Positions 10,771-20,462 of a stretch of 64,000 nucleotides of DNA are shown here, piece by piece. Position 1 is the first letter of the stretch. Every line of letters starts with the position of its first letter. The translations under genes and the position numbers were made by a program. Origin of the DNA: Callorhinus ursinus (taxonomy: Eukaryota; Chordata; Mammalia; Carnivora; Otariidae); the NCBI RefSeq assembly GCF_003265705.1, contig NW_020313056.1, forward strand, positions 8,998,188-9,062,187. Reading direction: 5' to 3'. Under the pieces are notes generated by a model, which was not told where the DNA came from, did not search any database, and saw only the letters and a list, made by a program, of their open reading frames with translations.

Positions 10771-10982
10771 CCTTTTTTTTTCCCCCCTGAAGAATTATTT
10801 ATTTCAGAGAGCGTGCACGTGTGCAACTGGGTGGGGGGGGAGGGCAGAGGGAAGAGAGAGAAGCAGACTCTCCACTGACCACGGAGCCTGACACACGGTT
10901 CAGTCTCAGGACCCCTGAGATCGTGACCTGAGCCGAGATCAAGAGTCAGACTGTGAACTGCCTGAGCCACCCAGGCACCCCC
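10771..10982 (-). mobile_element. Can-SINE, older diverged copy
   Basis: In reverse it shows agaattatttatttcagaga, a purine block with a G-rich run, agactctccactgaccacgg, tgagatcgtgacctgagccg and tgcctgagccacccaggcac. A probable 10-bp duplication, cagagagttt (10761-10770) and cagagatttt (10983-10992), has one mismatch. Confidence 0.88.
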
Positions 10983-10992
10983 CAGAGATTTT

Positions 10993-11455
10993 AATTTTTT
11001 CATGTGAGATATCCCAAGTTATTAATATTGGCAAATATTTTTTAAAAAAATTAAACACATTTGGGTGGGCCAAACAGAACAGTCCTGTGGATCACTTTCA
11101 GCCCTCAGGGCTCCACTTTTTGACTCTTGAGGCACAGAGCCTTCTGATGGCTAGAAATGGGAAGAAGGATCATTTCTGGTCTCTGAGGCCCTCCCATCTA
11201 GAAGGGGTTGGGTGACAGAAGCAGCCGGGCCCCCCCTCCCTTCTCCCTACTCTGACAGCAAGCACAAGACAGGGTGACAGGTGTTTGTTGAATGAATGAC
11301 TGTCCTACCCAGCTGGGACTTGGCTTCAAAACCCAAGGCACCCCCAGCGGGTGCCAACACAAGTCAGGGAAATCCTTAACTAATTAGTTAATAGGAACCA
11401 ACGTCCCCCTACCCAGCCTCCAACTAGAGCAGGAAGAAAAAGCTGCTGTAAGGCT
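10993..11455. other. No confident feature
   Basis: A short tgtttgttgaatgaatgact near 11281 resembles an L2 tail. The remainder is unrecognised. Confidence 0.3.
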
Positions 11456-11459
11456 GTAA

Positions 11460-11640
11460 AAAGCAGTGGATATTGAGTCAGCAAACTGGACTGGTTCTGA
11501 GTCTTAGGTTTCTCATCTGTAAAATGGGAATAGCAAGTTCCCAAGGGTTGTCCAGAGGACTGAATGAGAAGAAGCATGTAAAGTGCTCAGCGAAGTGTCT
11601 GATACACAAAAAATATAAGCTGGTGTTATTTTTATTTTCA
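11460..11640 (+). mobile_element. MIR SINE, 3' two thirds
   Basis: The MIR order is gtttctcatctgtaaaatgg, gaatagcaag, tgtccagaggactgaatgag and catgtaaagtgctcagcgaa, ending in a T-rich run. Confidence 0.8.
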
Positions 11641-11779
11641 TCTTCCTCTCCTCCCCATAGGAGCATTTGGCTTATTTCTAGGGGCTGTGGGCCCATGGAA
11701 GAGTTTGTTGTGTAGAATTAAACTTTAGATCCTTGCAAAGTAGTATCAGCTCTACAAATTCAGGCTGGGAAGCATGAGT

Positions 11780-12160
11780 GTTCAGGAATTTTTGGCAGAG
11801 ATTGGGGGCCCAGGATGGTAATTCTGATGTTCAAGGTTGGAATTACACTGCTCAAAATCACAGCAGTGATGTTCGTTGTTGGGACACTGGCATTCAGGGT
11901 CACAGTTCTGGGGTTCAAGGTTAGAAGGCTGCCATCCATTGTCAGAATCCTCAGATCTGTAATTGGACCCAAGGAGTACAGGGCTAGAGTACTGCTACTC
12001 ATGATTGAAACTCTAGCGGGCAAGGTCAGAACGCTTATGTTCCAGGCTGGAAGTCATGTTCAGAGTCTGAGTTTTGAGGGTCAAGGTCAGGACACTTCAG
12101 TGGTGTTCATGATTGGAATTCTGGCGGGCATGTTCAGAACCTCGGTGTTTGGCGTCGAAA
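11780..12160. repeat. Degenerate minisatellite, period about 21-22 bp
   Basis: Roughly seventeen diverged units follow each other, each built like ggtcagaattctggtgttcaa (for example ggtcacagttctggggttcaa near 11900 and ggtcagaacgcttatgttccag near 12026). Because the unit is close to 21 bp, both strands stay open: a 144-codon frame on plus and an 87-codon frame on minus. These are repeat artefacts, not genes. Confidence 0.75.
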
Positions 12161-12164
12161 CTCT

Positions 12165-12840
12165 TGTCCCCGACTCATTATGTTTTGGGTCTCATCCCTT
12201 ATGTGTGTCATTAATACTTCATTGTCTACCCCCTGGCAGCAGTTCCTGAAGAAAGGCAAACCACAGAAGGTCCCCAAACCTCCATTTAGCCGGTGGGATT
12301 CTGTTATTTATGCCTCTTTCTCTTACTGTTTCTGATGCCCATCCACTCAGGAGGTGCTCTCAGGAGTGACATCCTCAGGAAGGCAGCTGAACAATGACTC
12401 CCCTGCCCTACGCCTGCCAAGGACCCTTGACCTATTGTCAGCCCATTTAATTTACCTTTTCTTGCTGTTTGACCTGGAGCAGGCCCTGGGGAAGCAGCCC
12501 TACCAAGCCCAGATCTCACCTCCTTGCGCTCCAAAGAAAGGCAGAGGGGGTCAGGCGAGGGTCTGAAAAGATGCCAAGGGCTTGTGGCTTCCCGGCCCTG
12601 GGAGATGTGTGGCTGGCAGCAGCTTGTGGGGAAGCGGAATAGTGTGCTGGTCACTTTGAGCACCACGAAGGCACTGTTAGTGTCAGCTGGCGGGGGCAGC
12701 TTCATCGACGGTGGGAGGCGGGCCTGCTGCAAGATCACCTTTCAGTTCTACTTACCATGTGCGTGAGCACGTGGTGGGCACTCAGTGCTAAGGTGGCTGG
12801 CAAGGACCAGCCGCTAGGTCTCATCCCCGAGTAAATGACT
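12165..12840. other. No recognisable feature
   Basis: Unique-looking, moderately GC-rich sequence. A 144-codon minus-strand frame (12304-12738) has no known domain and no exon-like edges that I can defend. Confidence 0.35.
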
Positions 12841-12846
12841 ATAGCT

Positions 12847-12860
12847 CCCCCCCCCCCCCC
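12847..12860. repeat. Poly(C) tract, 14 bp
   Basis: An uninterrupted run of C is followed by ttcacgctcc, and the same ten bases recur 22 bp later at 12883, so a small C-rich tandem duplication lies beside it. Confidence 0.97.
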
Positions 12861-12892
12861 TTCACGCTCCCCCTCCCCCACCTTCACGCTCC

Positions 12893-13300
12893 ATTCCTTT
12901 ACCTTCCTTATTTTGTTCCTCGTCCTTTTCACCACCTGGTATATTATGTTTATCTGGTTCATCTCACTACATCAGAAGCTCTATCAGAGAGGGACTTGGT
13001 CAGGTTTTGCTTGTTTTCTCCGTGGTTAAATCTGAGCCTAGGGCGCCTGGGTGGCTCAGTAGGTTAAGCGTCTGCCTCCGGTTCAGGTCATGATCCTGGG
13101 GTCCTGGGTTCGAGTCCACATGGGGCTCCCTGCTCTACGGGGAGCCTGCTTCTCCCTCTCCCTCTGCCTGTTGCTCCCCGTGCCTGTGCTCTCTCTCTCT
13201 CTCTGTCAAATAAATAAATAAAATCTTAAAAAAAAATCTGTGCCTAAAATAGTAGTTATGAAATAAAATTTATTGAGTGAATGAATGAAGGAATGAATTT
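12893..13300 (+). mobile_element. L2 LINE 3' end split by a Can-SINE
   Basis: The left part has catcagaagctctatcagag ggacttgg, the usual L2 'gctccatgagggcagggac' position. The right part after the SINE has ataaaatttattgagtgaat gaatgaa, the L2 3' tail. The two halves are collinear across the insertion at 13041-13233. Confidence 0.68.
13041..13233 (+). mobile_element. Can-SINE (SINEC), full length
   Basis: It carries gggcgcctgggtggctcagt at the head, a perfect RNA polymerase III B box ggttcgagtcc at 13107-13117, the pyrimidine middle, (CT)n and aaataaataaataaaatctt. The duplication aaatctgagccta (13028-13040) / aaatctgtgccta (13234-13246) has one mismatch. Confidence 0.97.
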
Positions 13301-13429
13301 GCCCCTTCAGATATGGTCTTAGAGAGTTTTTCGGGCCTCATATCATTTCACTCAGAGCCTGCCTCTGGTCTTATCCACTCTCTCTATACAGAGTTTTTGG
13401 ACGGGGGTGAGGGAGAGTGGCAGTAGGGA

Positions 13430-13785
13430 GGGGCATTAACTCCTCCATAACTTCTTATTGCTCTCAGGATAATTTCCAAGTCCCTTATCTGGTCACTAAA
13501 GGCCTATAAGAACTACTACCCACCTTCATATTACACACATCATATCTCCTTTCTCAGATCCTCAGGCTCCATTCAGGGTCTTACCTCAGGACCTTTGCAC
13601 ATGCTATGCCGACTAGAACAATCTTACACCCCCCACCCTGGCCCCCTTGGCCTCCTTAACTCATCTTCGATGACTCTATGTAGTAAGCATCTTTCTCTTG
13701 ACTTCCCAAACTTGATGTCATTTCCTTCATGATGGGCCCTGGCATTTCTTCTAAGAATTTGTCATTAGACCCCCTTGGTCAGTGC
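13430..13785 (+). mobile_element. L2 LINE 3' region
   Basis: In order: cataacttcttattgctctc, ttatctggtcactaaaggcc tataagaac, caggacctttgcacatgcta and aactcatcttcgatgactct. The 3' tail is lost. Confidence 0.78.
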
Positions 13786-14145
13786 TTTTGGATTCCAGAA
13801 TTCGATACTGGGAGATAATCTGAACTGGAGGTTTCTTATGAGGGAGGTGGCCAGAGCCCCTTCCTTTTTACTCAAAAAACTGTAGAACCTGGCCCTCCTC
13901 CCAGATGTGAGATGTTCTCAATCAAGGGAGGAGTTTGTCTCCCAAGGAGATTTCTTAGCTGCCTTTCAAAGCCTGTCCCATATAGCCCATCACCATGGGT
14001 TCTTGGTCCCTTCAGTAACTTCTCACCCTCCAGCTGTCCAGGCTGAGAGCAGGGCCTCCCTGGGGACTCAGAGGAGTTTAGAGGTGCAACCCAGTCTCTC
14101 TCTCTGACAACACCCATGTAACACCCACATACCACTCATACATCA
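13786..14145. other. No recognisable feature
   Basis: I see no named repeat or credible exon in this 0.36-kb stretch. Confidence 0.3.
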
Positions 14146-14149
14146 CTCT

Positions 14150-14310
14150 TTACAGACAGACATTATTAACTCATTCAGCCCTCACTGCACCCTCTGGGGG
14201 AAGGTACTGTTATTATTCCCGTTTTACAGATGAGGAAACTGAGCCTGGGAGGTTGACATGCAAGGAGGCAGCTAAAAGGCGGCAGGCAGGTTTGAGCCCA
14301 GTCCCTTCAC
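14150..14310 (-). mobile_element. MIR SINE
   Basis: Reverse MIR with attattaactcattcagccc, the strong ttattattcccgttttacag atgaggaaactgagcc block and ggcaggcaggtttgagccca. Confidence 0.85.
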
Positions 14311-14600
14311 TAGTGCACCCTCCCCTTCCCTCACTTCCTCATTTAACTCCCAGGCTTCTTGTCTTTCTTTTTGCTCTTCTCCCTTTTCGCCTAAGTAACC
14401 CAAACTCTCCTTGTTGTGTGGATGCTTTGTTGTATTCCTCAAGTTCCAGAAATCGTAAGGGCAGTGTTTTGTTTTTTCCCCATCTTTATGATGTAAGGGA
14501 GAGAGGAGGGGAAAGGTGGGAGTTTTCCATTTGATTTGCTGGAGGATGGGCTGAGGAGAGGAGGCACATCTCCTCCCAGGGGCCTGAAAGGCTCCATGCG
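14311..14600. other. No recognisable feature
   Basis: Pyrimidine-rich unique sequence without a named repeat. Confidence 0.3.
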
Positions 14601-14604
14601 GGCA

Positions 14605-15060
14605 GGACCCCCTACCTCTCTGACTTCATCTCCTAGCTTCCTGTGTGCAGCCATACTGATTGCATACTTACTAAATTCCTTCCTGCCTCAGGGCCTTTGC
14701 ACATGCTGTTCCCTCTGCCTGAAATGCTTTTCCTCTCTTCTTCACCCACTTATTGCCTGCTCATCCTGAAGCTCCGGAATCTCCAGGAAGACTTCTCTGA
14801 TTTCTGAATAGGTCAAATCCCCAGTTATGGTTTTCCGAGTTCTATGTGCCTCTCTTGGATGTCCCTTGTTCCCATTGTAATTTCACATCCATGTAAGCAA
14901 TCATCTGATTACTACCTGCCCTCCCCTACTCAGAGTGGACTATGAGCTCTCTGATGGCAGGATTTGTCTGCTGTGTTCGTCTGTCTCTCCTGCTCCTGGC
15001 ATTGTGCTTCCCTCCTTGTAAGCATTCTGTAAAATTGTGTTGGATATGTGTGTGGTGGGG
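14605..15060 (+). mobile_element. L2 LINE 3' end, long copy
   Basis: Diagnostic phrases occur in order: ctacctctctgacttcatct, tgcctcagggcctttgcaca tgctgttccctctgcc, gactatgagctctctgatgg caggatttgtctg and gcattgtgcttccctcc. It runs directly into a GGAT microsatellite where the L2 tail should be. Confidence 0.88.
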
Positions 15061-15098
15061 TGGGTGAATGGATGGATGGATGGATGGATAGATGGGTG
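15059..15098. repeat. (GGAT)n microsatellite at an L2 tail
   Basis: Five clean GGAT units plus degenerate GGGT/GAAT neighbours follow the L2 3' end. It probably grew out of the L2 tail repeat. Confidence 0.93.
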
Positions 15099-15099
15099 A

Positions 15100-15480
15100 A
15101 TTCAGAGGTTATCACAGTAGGCAGAAAGCAGACATCACACTCCTTTCAGTGGGGAGTGGGCGAGATAGTCTGAAATGTCTAGCTGAGACTCCAACCAGAA
15201 GTTTCTTATTGTCCCAAACTGAAAGGAACAAGGGCACCAAATATCTTCACAAATAGCCAGATCTTCTCTGGTGCTCCAAATGTGTTAAATGATCATTACA
15301 GTGTCTTTTAAGAGCTTTTTAAAGGCACCTACTTAGGTTCTAAAGGGTGCTATTGAATTTTCCTTAAGCACATGCTGTATATAGAGACTCTAAACCCAGG
15401 AAACAGAAGTTCTGAGGGATCCCAGTGAATTTGCCAGAAATGTGGTTTATTTGGAAGCTGTACTACATTTGGGGGCAAGT
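15100..15480. other. No recognisable feature
   Basis: Unique-looking sequence, moderately AT-rich, with no named repeat. Confidence 0.35.
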
Positions 15481-15484
15481 GAAC

Positions 15485-15552
15485 ATCGTTCAGATCTCAG
15501 TTGTGCCACTAGTGCCAGTGGCCTTGGAAGGCCACTCCCTTCTCTGAACTGA
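15485..15552 (+). mobile_element. MIR-like core fragment (weak)
   Basis: The run cagatctcagttgtgccact ... ccttggaaggccactccctt ctctgaactgac follows the MIR core order but is short and diverged. Confidence 0.4.
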
Positions 15553-15554
15553 CA

Positions 15555-15770
15555 TTTTCTCCAAAGTCCATCCTGTGAGTACCAAGACCAGCAGAAAGAG
15601 AAACCTTTTTCCTGGCTGCTCCAGCAAAAGTTCCAGAATTGGCTCTGACTGGACACACTTTAGCGATGTGCATTTCAGAAATGATTCCTGTAGCCAGAGG
15701 AGAACGTAAGTGAGGGGACCTGCTTGGGTCATAGACCACCACTGGGTCCGGGAGAAATACCTAAGATAGG
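15555..15770 (+). mobile_element. Old interspersed repeat, family A (unassigned)
   Basis: Shared motifs with the 8.3-kb copy include ggctgctccagcaaaagttc cagaattggctctgactgg and a following cttgggtcatag segment. Only the middle-to-3' part is present. Confidence 0.5.
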
Positions 15771-16084
15771 ATTTGCTTAATATTCTTCTTTAGATTAATT
15801 CACTTATTTTACTTAAATCAAGTTGTTTTAAGTTGGAAATTGGATATTCTGAACAAATGGTACCATTCACCATAAATCATGTTGTGAAATTCTAGCCAGA
15901 TGCTGGAGCCTGACACCTGCTCTCTTTGGGTCAAAAGGGAAGATGTACATGTGTTAGAGAGGCGTTAAAATCCCATTAGCTTCAAACTCCACTTTCCCCT
16001 TCAGGGAGTCCGAAGGTCGGAAGGAGAATTGGAAAGGCACTCGTCATGCTGAATCAATGTGATTTGATGTCTTGTCCCTGTACA
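15771..16084. other. AT-rich unique sequence
   Basis: The first 130 bases are AT-rich (ttagattaattcacttattt). I see no named repeat. Confidence 0.3.
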
Positions 16085-16257
16085 GCTACACCAGTCTTGG
16101 CTACACGTGGAAATCATCTGAGGATCTTTGGAAGTCCCAATGCCAGGTCACCACCAGACCGATTAAATCAGAATCTCGAGGCGTGGCTCCCAGGGACTGG
16201 TACTTTCCAAAGCTCCCAAGGTGATTCTACTGTGCAGGGAGGTTGAGAAATCCGGAT
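16085..16257 (+). mobile_element. MER5A-like hAT element, near complete
   Basis: The full order is present: gtcttggctacacgtggaaa tcatctgaggatc, ccgattaaatcagaatctcg, gtggctcccagggactggta and ctcccaaggtgattctactg, ending gaggttgagaaatccg. This is a short non-autonomous DNA transposon with no coding capacity. Confidence 0.87.
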
Positions 16258-16595
16258 TTCAATGCATCTAGTACTGGTGCTGTGTCCCACACTGGCGTGC
16301 CTGGGATCCACTGGGCTGCAGGAAGGGGCTCCCTGGGAGACTGCGGTGCCCTGGGCTGGTCAGGGTGTGACAGAGAGTAGGATCCTGTTTCTCCAAGGAA
16401 TGAACTGAGCAGGAGTCCAGGGAGGGTCATTTAGCACTCACGAATGGGAAGGAAGCACGTGTCCTCCCAGTCCGGAAGGATTACATTCTTGGGACAAAAT
16501 TCGGCTCTCCTCCTGATCCCAGCCCTGCTATATCTGGCACCCACTGCTTGTTACCTGAACCGGCTGCTACCTCTCTCCATCCATCTGTCCACCAT
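16258..16595. other. No recognisable feature
   Basis: Unique-looking sequence. A plus-strand open frame (16444-16857) runs onward into the next MIR and is not supported. Confidence 0.3.
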
Positions 16596-16597
16596 CC

Positions 16598-16715
16598 CAG
16601 ACCCAGCTCTGCTGCTCATCAGCTGTGTGGCCTTGAACAAGTCATTCAGCTTCTCTGGTCTTCAGGTTCCTCATCTGCATAATGGGAGCACACTGCTGAG
16701 CCCTATGATCCTTAA
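16598..16715 (+). mobile_element. MIR SINE core
   Basis: It has gctcatcagctgtgtggcct tgaacaagtcattcagcttc and ggttcctcatctgcataatg gg. Confidence 0.83.
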
Positions 16716-17024
16716 GGGCATTTCCCCTTTGGGCACCTGTGAGTTTTCACCAGGGAGGCAGCCACAGGCTAACCCCACACCCAAGCCTTTGGTTGGGGGT
16801 TCCCAAGCCCTAGCAGAATTCAGATTCCCAGGTCTGTCCGCCAGGCCACAGAATTGAGATCTCTCGTGGCAGCTCAGGATCTACACTCTGACAAGGATCT
16901 CGGTTGATGCCGAGGCAGGCAGCCCTCAAAGCACACTTTGAAAGCATCTTGCCTGTGCCTTAGGGTCCAAGCCCCTTAGCCAGAGATGCACCCGTACGAG
17001 CCTGGGCCTCCGCACAGCGGCCTC
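16716..17024. other. No recognisable feature
   Basis: No named repeat or exon is seen here. Confidence 0.3.
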
Positions 17025-17135
17025 CTTTTTGCAGGTGAGGAACAGGCTCAGGGAGGCCGAGTCGTGTGCCCAAGACTCAGCCAGGGCTGGGATTTGAATG
17101 CCGAACCTGCCAAACTCCAAAGCTGGTGTTCTCCT
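17025..17135 (-). mobile_element. MIR SINE
   Basis: Reverse MIR core: tgcaggtgaggaacaggctc agggaggccgag, tgcccaagactcagccaggg and gctgggatttgaatgccgaa. Confidence 0.83.
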
Positions 17136-17174
17136 GTTTCTCACTGTCTGTTTTTAAATGGCAACTTTCACCCG

Positions 17175-17360
17175 TGGCCATCTTTCTCCCTTCCCTGCTT
17201 TTAGTATTATTGTTTCTCCGTAGTAATTGTTACCTTCTTGCTTTCCACACTCCTGGCCCACTTGAGTATATGCTCCACGGGAGCAGGGGTTCTGGTCTGT
17301 GTACTACAAGCACCTGACTTCGTGCCTGGTACACAGTAGATGCTCAATGAGGGGGTCACT
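17175..17360 (+). mobile_element. L2 LINE 3' end
   Basis: The order is gtatatgctccacgggagca ggggttctggtctg, agcacctgacttcgtgcctg gtacacagtagatgctcaat ga, the classic L2 3' terminus. Confidence 0.78.
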
Positions 17361-17520
17361 GTGGACCTCCCCAAGCCTCGGTTTCCCCCTGTGTAGAATG
17401 GAGCCCTTGGCTCGCCCACCTCAACATGCTGAGCTCAAAGCACAGGTGTTTTGCTCACTATAAAGTGCTGTGCCTAGAGGAGGAGGGTTTAGCTTGGCAG
17501 AGGTGAAGGTGAGGAGGGGC

Positions 17521-17880
17521 CCTGCTCAGGACCGAAGGGTCTGGTGCCTTTTGCCGTGGGGGTGGGGGCCGCAGGCCAGGCCCTCACCTTCCCAAGGACC
17601 CTCCGCCCGCTTGCTCCTCCTCCGTCCTACCACCTCCCCACAGGGTCGGATCTCACCACCACCCTCCCAGGGCCCGTCCCGGGGCCTCCCCCGCGGCCCA
17701 GCCAGGCTGCTTTGTCTTTCTTCACCTTGTAACTTCATCTGCGCCGTCTGCTGCTGGAGCCGGCCCGTCCTGTCCTGGGTCAGGCCAGCGGGCATATCCG
17801 CTCAGAGGACCCAGAGACTGCTGTTCCCCTGCGCTACCCGCGGCACCTCACAGACCCCAGCGTCCCGCAGACGTTAGAGA
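17521..17880. other. GC-rich, CpG-enriched patch (borderline island)
   Basis: By hand count these 360 bases are 68% G+C (148 C, 97 G) and hold 23 CpG, giving an observed/expected ratio of about 0.58, just under the usual 0.6 cut-off. Surrounding DNA is CpG-depleted. A 135-codon plus-strand frame overlaps it but has a low-complexity, Pro/Arg/Ser-rich product that I do not recognise. It could be a weak promoter, an exon of an unknown transcript or simply GC-rich sequence. Confidence 0.5.
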
Positions 17881-19035
17881 GGCCCTGTCAGCCCTGATGT
17901 GCGACGTGCCATTTTTGGGGGGTGGGGCAGGCTGATTTTTTTGTTTTTCAAACACTGGATGCAGTGACCTGCCCTGGAGGGCGGTGGAAACAGTCTCCCC
18001 TCTGTGCCTCTCCTTTCTTCTGAGGGTTGGCCCTGCATGGGGGAAGTGTAGGTCCTGATGAGTTAATGCAATGAAGGGGCCTTAACCACATCCCCTTTCC
18101 TGGCTAGCATACCCCACAGCCCCCCCCCCCCGACTGCCTGGGGGATTGCAAACTACAACCTTCCCCTTCCCTGCACGCAGCCTGCAGCCCACGACCCACC
18201 GAGTCAGGGAGGCAGAAGCTTGCCCTTCTTACTCGAAGGCCAGACCAACTCTGGGTGCCGTTCACACTCCTGAGCTTCCTGTGGGATCAGGCTAAGGCTA
18301 GCTGCCTGCTGAGACCACCGTCCAGCACAGCTCCTGCCCTGCCAGGCCCCCTTCCCGCACTCTCGCTGTCCCCTCAAGGCACTCCCTTGATGCACCTGCT
18401 ACCTAACAATCCTCCCCTCAGACTCTGCTTCAGGAGACACCCACCTAAGTCCTGAGAGGAAGTGATCAGCGTGTTTAAAACGTCTATCCACGGACAAATG
18501 CTAGAGATTGACAACTAAGAATGACCCTCCATCTAGGGCAGCCTGTCCCCTCCCCAGAAGTCCCACCTTTCCCCCATCTCCCCTGCATCTTCAGGAGGGG
18601 CTCTCATGGACCCGGTACCCAGAGGCACAGACCCTAGGCCACACCACAGCGTCATGCTGGGCTCAAGCGTTTTGCTTCTTCTGCTGACTTGGTGGGGATG
18701 ATGGTCAGAGTGGGCTGCAGACCAAGCATCTGTTTGCAGAGGGCGTTTACAGGCTGGCCTGGCCCTCCCTCCCCACCCCCTCTGCCAGGAATGCTCCCCT
18801 TCCCCAGTGCAGAAGCTCTGGCAAGCTGGGGCTTTGTATCCCTTTGGCCGGCATTTTCTGAGGTTTCGCCTGGCAGCCTTCCGTGCCGACCTTGGCCGGT
18901 GTAACGAAGTTGGGAGAGGCTCCCAGCCAGCTCCCCATTAACGTGGCCTTTGAGAATGCCTCAGGGGCTCCCAAATCTTTTGGGCTGCTCAGATCAGGAA
19001 GTAGAGAGGGTGAGCCAGGCAGGGAGAATATGTTA
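17881..19035. other. Repeat-poor stretch, C-rich in places
   Basis: More than 1.1 kb without a named dispersed repeat; a 12-C run lies at 18120-18131. Open frames on both strands (for example 18747-19229, minus) have no recognisable domain. Confidence 0.4.
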
Positions 19036-19039
19036 GAGT

Positions 19040-19125
19040 CAGTGGTGCTAAGGCACGGTGTGACCTTGGACAAGTGACACCCGTCTCCAGGTCTGGGGTC
19101 CTCACACTGTAAAGGAGGGCATTGG
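19040..19125 (+). mobile_element. MIR SINE core
   Basis: The run cacggtgtgaccttggacaa gtgacacccgtctccaggtc with a diverged ctgtaaaggagggcattggg matches MIR. Confidence 0.62.
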
Positions 19126-19138
19126 GCTCTCTGCTGTA

Positions 19139-19256
19139 CCCATTCATTGGAAGAACATTTATGGAGTACTGAGTATATGCCAGGCACTCTTCTAGGTGCT
19201 GGGAACATAGCAATAGGCAAAACAGGCAAAGTCCCTCCCTCATGGGATAGAACAGC
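19139..19256 (-). mobile_element. L2 LINE 3' terminus
   Basis: Clear reverse L2 end: attcattggaagaacattta tggagtactgag, tatgccaggcactcttctag gtgctgggaac, then caggcaaagtccctccctca tggg. Confidence 0.88.
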
Positions 19257-19274
19257 CCAAGTCGGGAGAATAGA

Positions 19275-19400
19275 AAGAATGTGGGATTCAGAGTTAGAAG
19301 AACTGGGATTTTTGCAACAGACTTATTTGAGCCTCTGTTTTCTCATCTGCCAAATGGGGTTGTTCTGAGGCATTACTGAGATGGGGGATGCAAATGTTCT
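19275..19400 (+). mobile_element. MIR SINE
   Basis: It has ggattcagagttagaagaac tgggattt, gagcctctgttttctcatct gccaaatggggttgt and a diverged 3' part. Confidence 0.75.
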
Positions 19401-19411
19401 TGGTAGTAACC

Positions 19412-19490
19412 ACATCAAACATTTATTAAGCACCTACCCTGTGGCAGGTATATGGACAAAGAGACAATGCCCTTACAGTTCTCTCCATGA
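19412..19490 (-). mobile_element. L2 LINE 3' terminus, short
   Basis: The segment aaacatttattaagcaccta ccctgtggcaggtatatgg and caatgcccttacagttctct is a second reverse L2 end in tandem with the one at 19139. Confidence 0.6.
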
Positions 19491-19509
19491 GGAGCGGTAC
19501 TGTAATGGT

Positions 19510-19740
19510 GGCAAGTGGAGGCTCTGGAGCCAGACCAGGTTCAAATCCAACGCGGCCATTTCCTCTGCTGTGTGACCTCAGACAAGCTGCTGGACATCTC
19601 TGTGCCTCAGCGTCCCCACCGATCAGAGAGAGGTCATAATTGTATCTAGATTCTCAGGTTGCTGGAAGGATGGACTTGGATTAGGACGGGTACAGCCCTT
19701 AAAACATTGCCTGGCACGTAGTAAGCAGTCAATCCAGGGG
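19510..19740 (+). mobile_element. MIR SINE, full length
   Basis: All regions are in order: gtggaggctctggagccaga ccaggttcaaatccaa, ctgctgtgtgacctcagaca, tctctgtgcctcagcgtccc, then acattgcctggcacgtagta agcagtcaat. Confidence 0.93.
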
Positions 19741-19759
19741 AGTTAGTACGAGGTGCGTG

Positions 19760-19900
19760 TCAATCATCCCATTTTACAAAGGAGAAAACTGAGATTTTTA
19801 AGTACTTGCCTGAGGTCATCCAGCAAGAAGGAGCTGATGGAGATGTTGAAGGAGCCTCCCCAGGGTCTGGCCCCAGTGCCAGGAGCTCTTTCACCTCCCT
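19760..19900 (-). mobile_element. MIR SINE
   Basis: Reverse MIR: atcatcccattttacaaagg agaaaactgag, cttgcctgaggtcatccagc aag and a diverged tail. It faces the MIR at 19510-19740. Confidence 0.75.
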
Positions 19901-20084
19901 TAGCCACTTGGACCTAGCAAGGCCAAGCTGAGCTGCCGACTGAGGCCAAGAAATTTACAGCTTCAAAATACCACGTGGGCGCCTGGGTGCCTCCGTGAGC
20001 TCGCATGCACACGCGCGCAGGTGTATGTGTCTGTGCATGCTTGTTTGCCCGCACCTGAGCAGGCGGAACAGTTATCATCAAGAG

Positions 20085-20340
20085 GAACACACAGTACGAT
20101 TCCATTTATGTGGGCTCCAGGAGTAGGCAAAACTGAACTCTAGTGCAAGAAATCAGAACAGTGGCTGCCTTTGGGGATATTGACCGGAAGGGGGCCTGAG
20201 GGAGCTTTCTGGGTGGTGGAAATGCCCTATACTTAATTGGGGTGGTGGTTACACTGGTGTATCCATTTGTCAAAAGGCATTGCACTGAATGCAGAAAACT
20301 TGTATATTTTATTGTGTGTAAATCATACCTCAACAAATAG
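20085..20340 (+). mobile_element. LINE-1 3' end, old subfamily
   Basis: Sense L1 3' sequence: attccatttatgtgggctcc, atcagaacagtggctgcctt tgggg, ggtggtggttacactggtgt atccatttgtcaaaa and the terminal gtgtaaatcatacctcaaca aa. Confidence 0.82.
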
Positions 20341-20364
20341 AGTATAGGGGGGAAAATGATCAGT

Positions 20365-20462
20365 AAGAGATTTCATTTATGGAGTGCTAACTAACCACAC
20401 GCCGGGCACTGTTCTTGGCACCACCAGGCGTCTGTCATTTAATCCTGGCAGCAACCCCATGT
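20365..20462 (-). mobile_element. MIR SINE 3' half
   Basis: Reverse MIR: ttcatttatggagtgctaac, cgccgggcactgttcttggc and gtcatttaatcctggcagca accccatg. Confidence 0.7.

Noticed and set aside
13041..13120. tRNA gene candidate with intact B box
   Set aside because: The tRNA-like part is the head of a Can-SINE with a SINE body, A-tail and target duplications. The same applies to the heads at 21583, 32571, 44457, 49197, 54687 and 58971.
17470..17877. 135-codon frame over the GC-rich patch as a coding exon
   Set aside because: The product is low-complexity and unrecognised; openness is expected from high GC. Kept only as a CpG-enriched patch.
19977..20010. gggcgcctgggtgcctccgt, similar to a Can-SINE head
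   Set aside because: The match stops after about 17 bases; no SINE body, tail or duplication follows.
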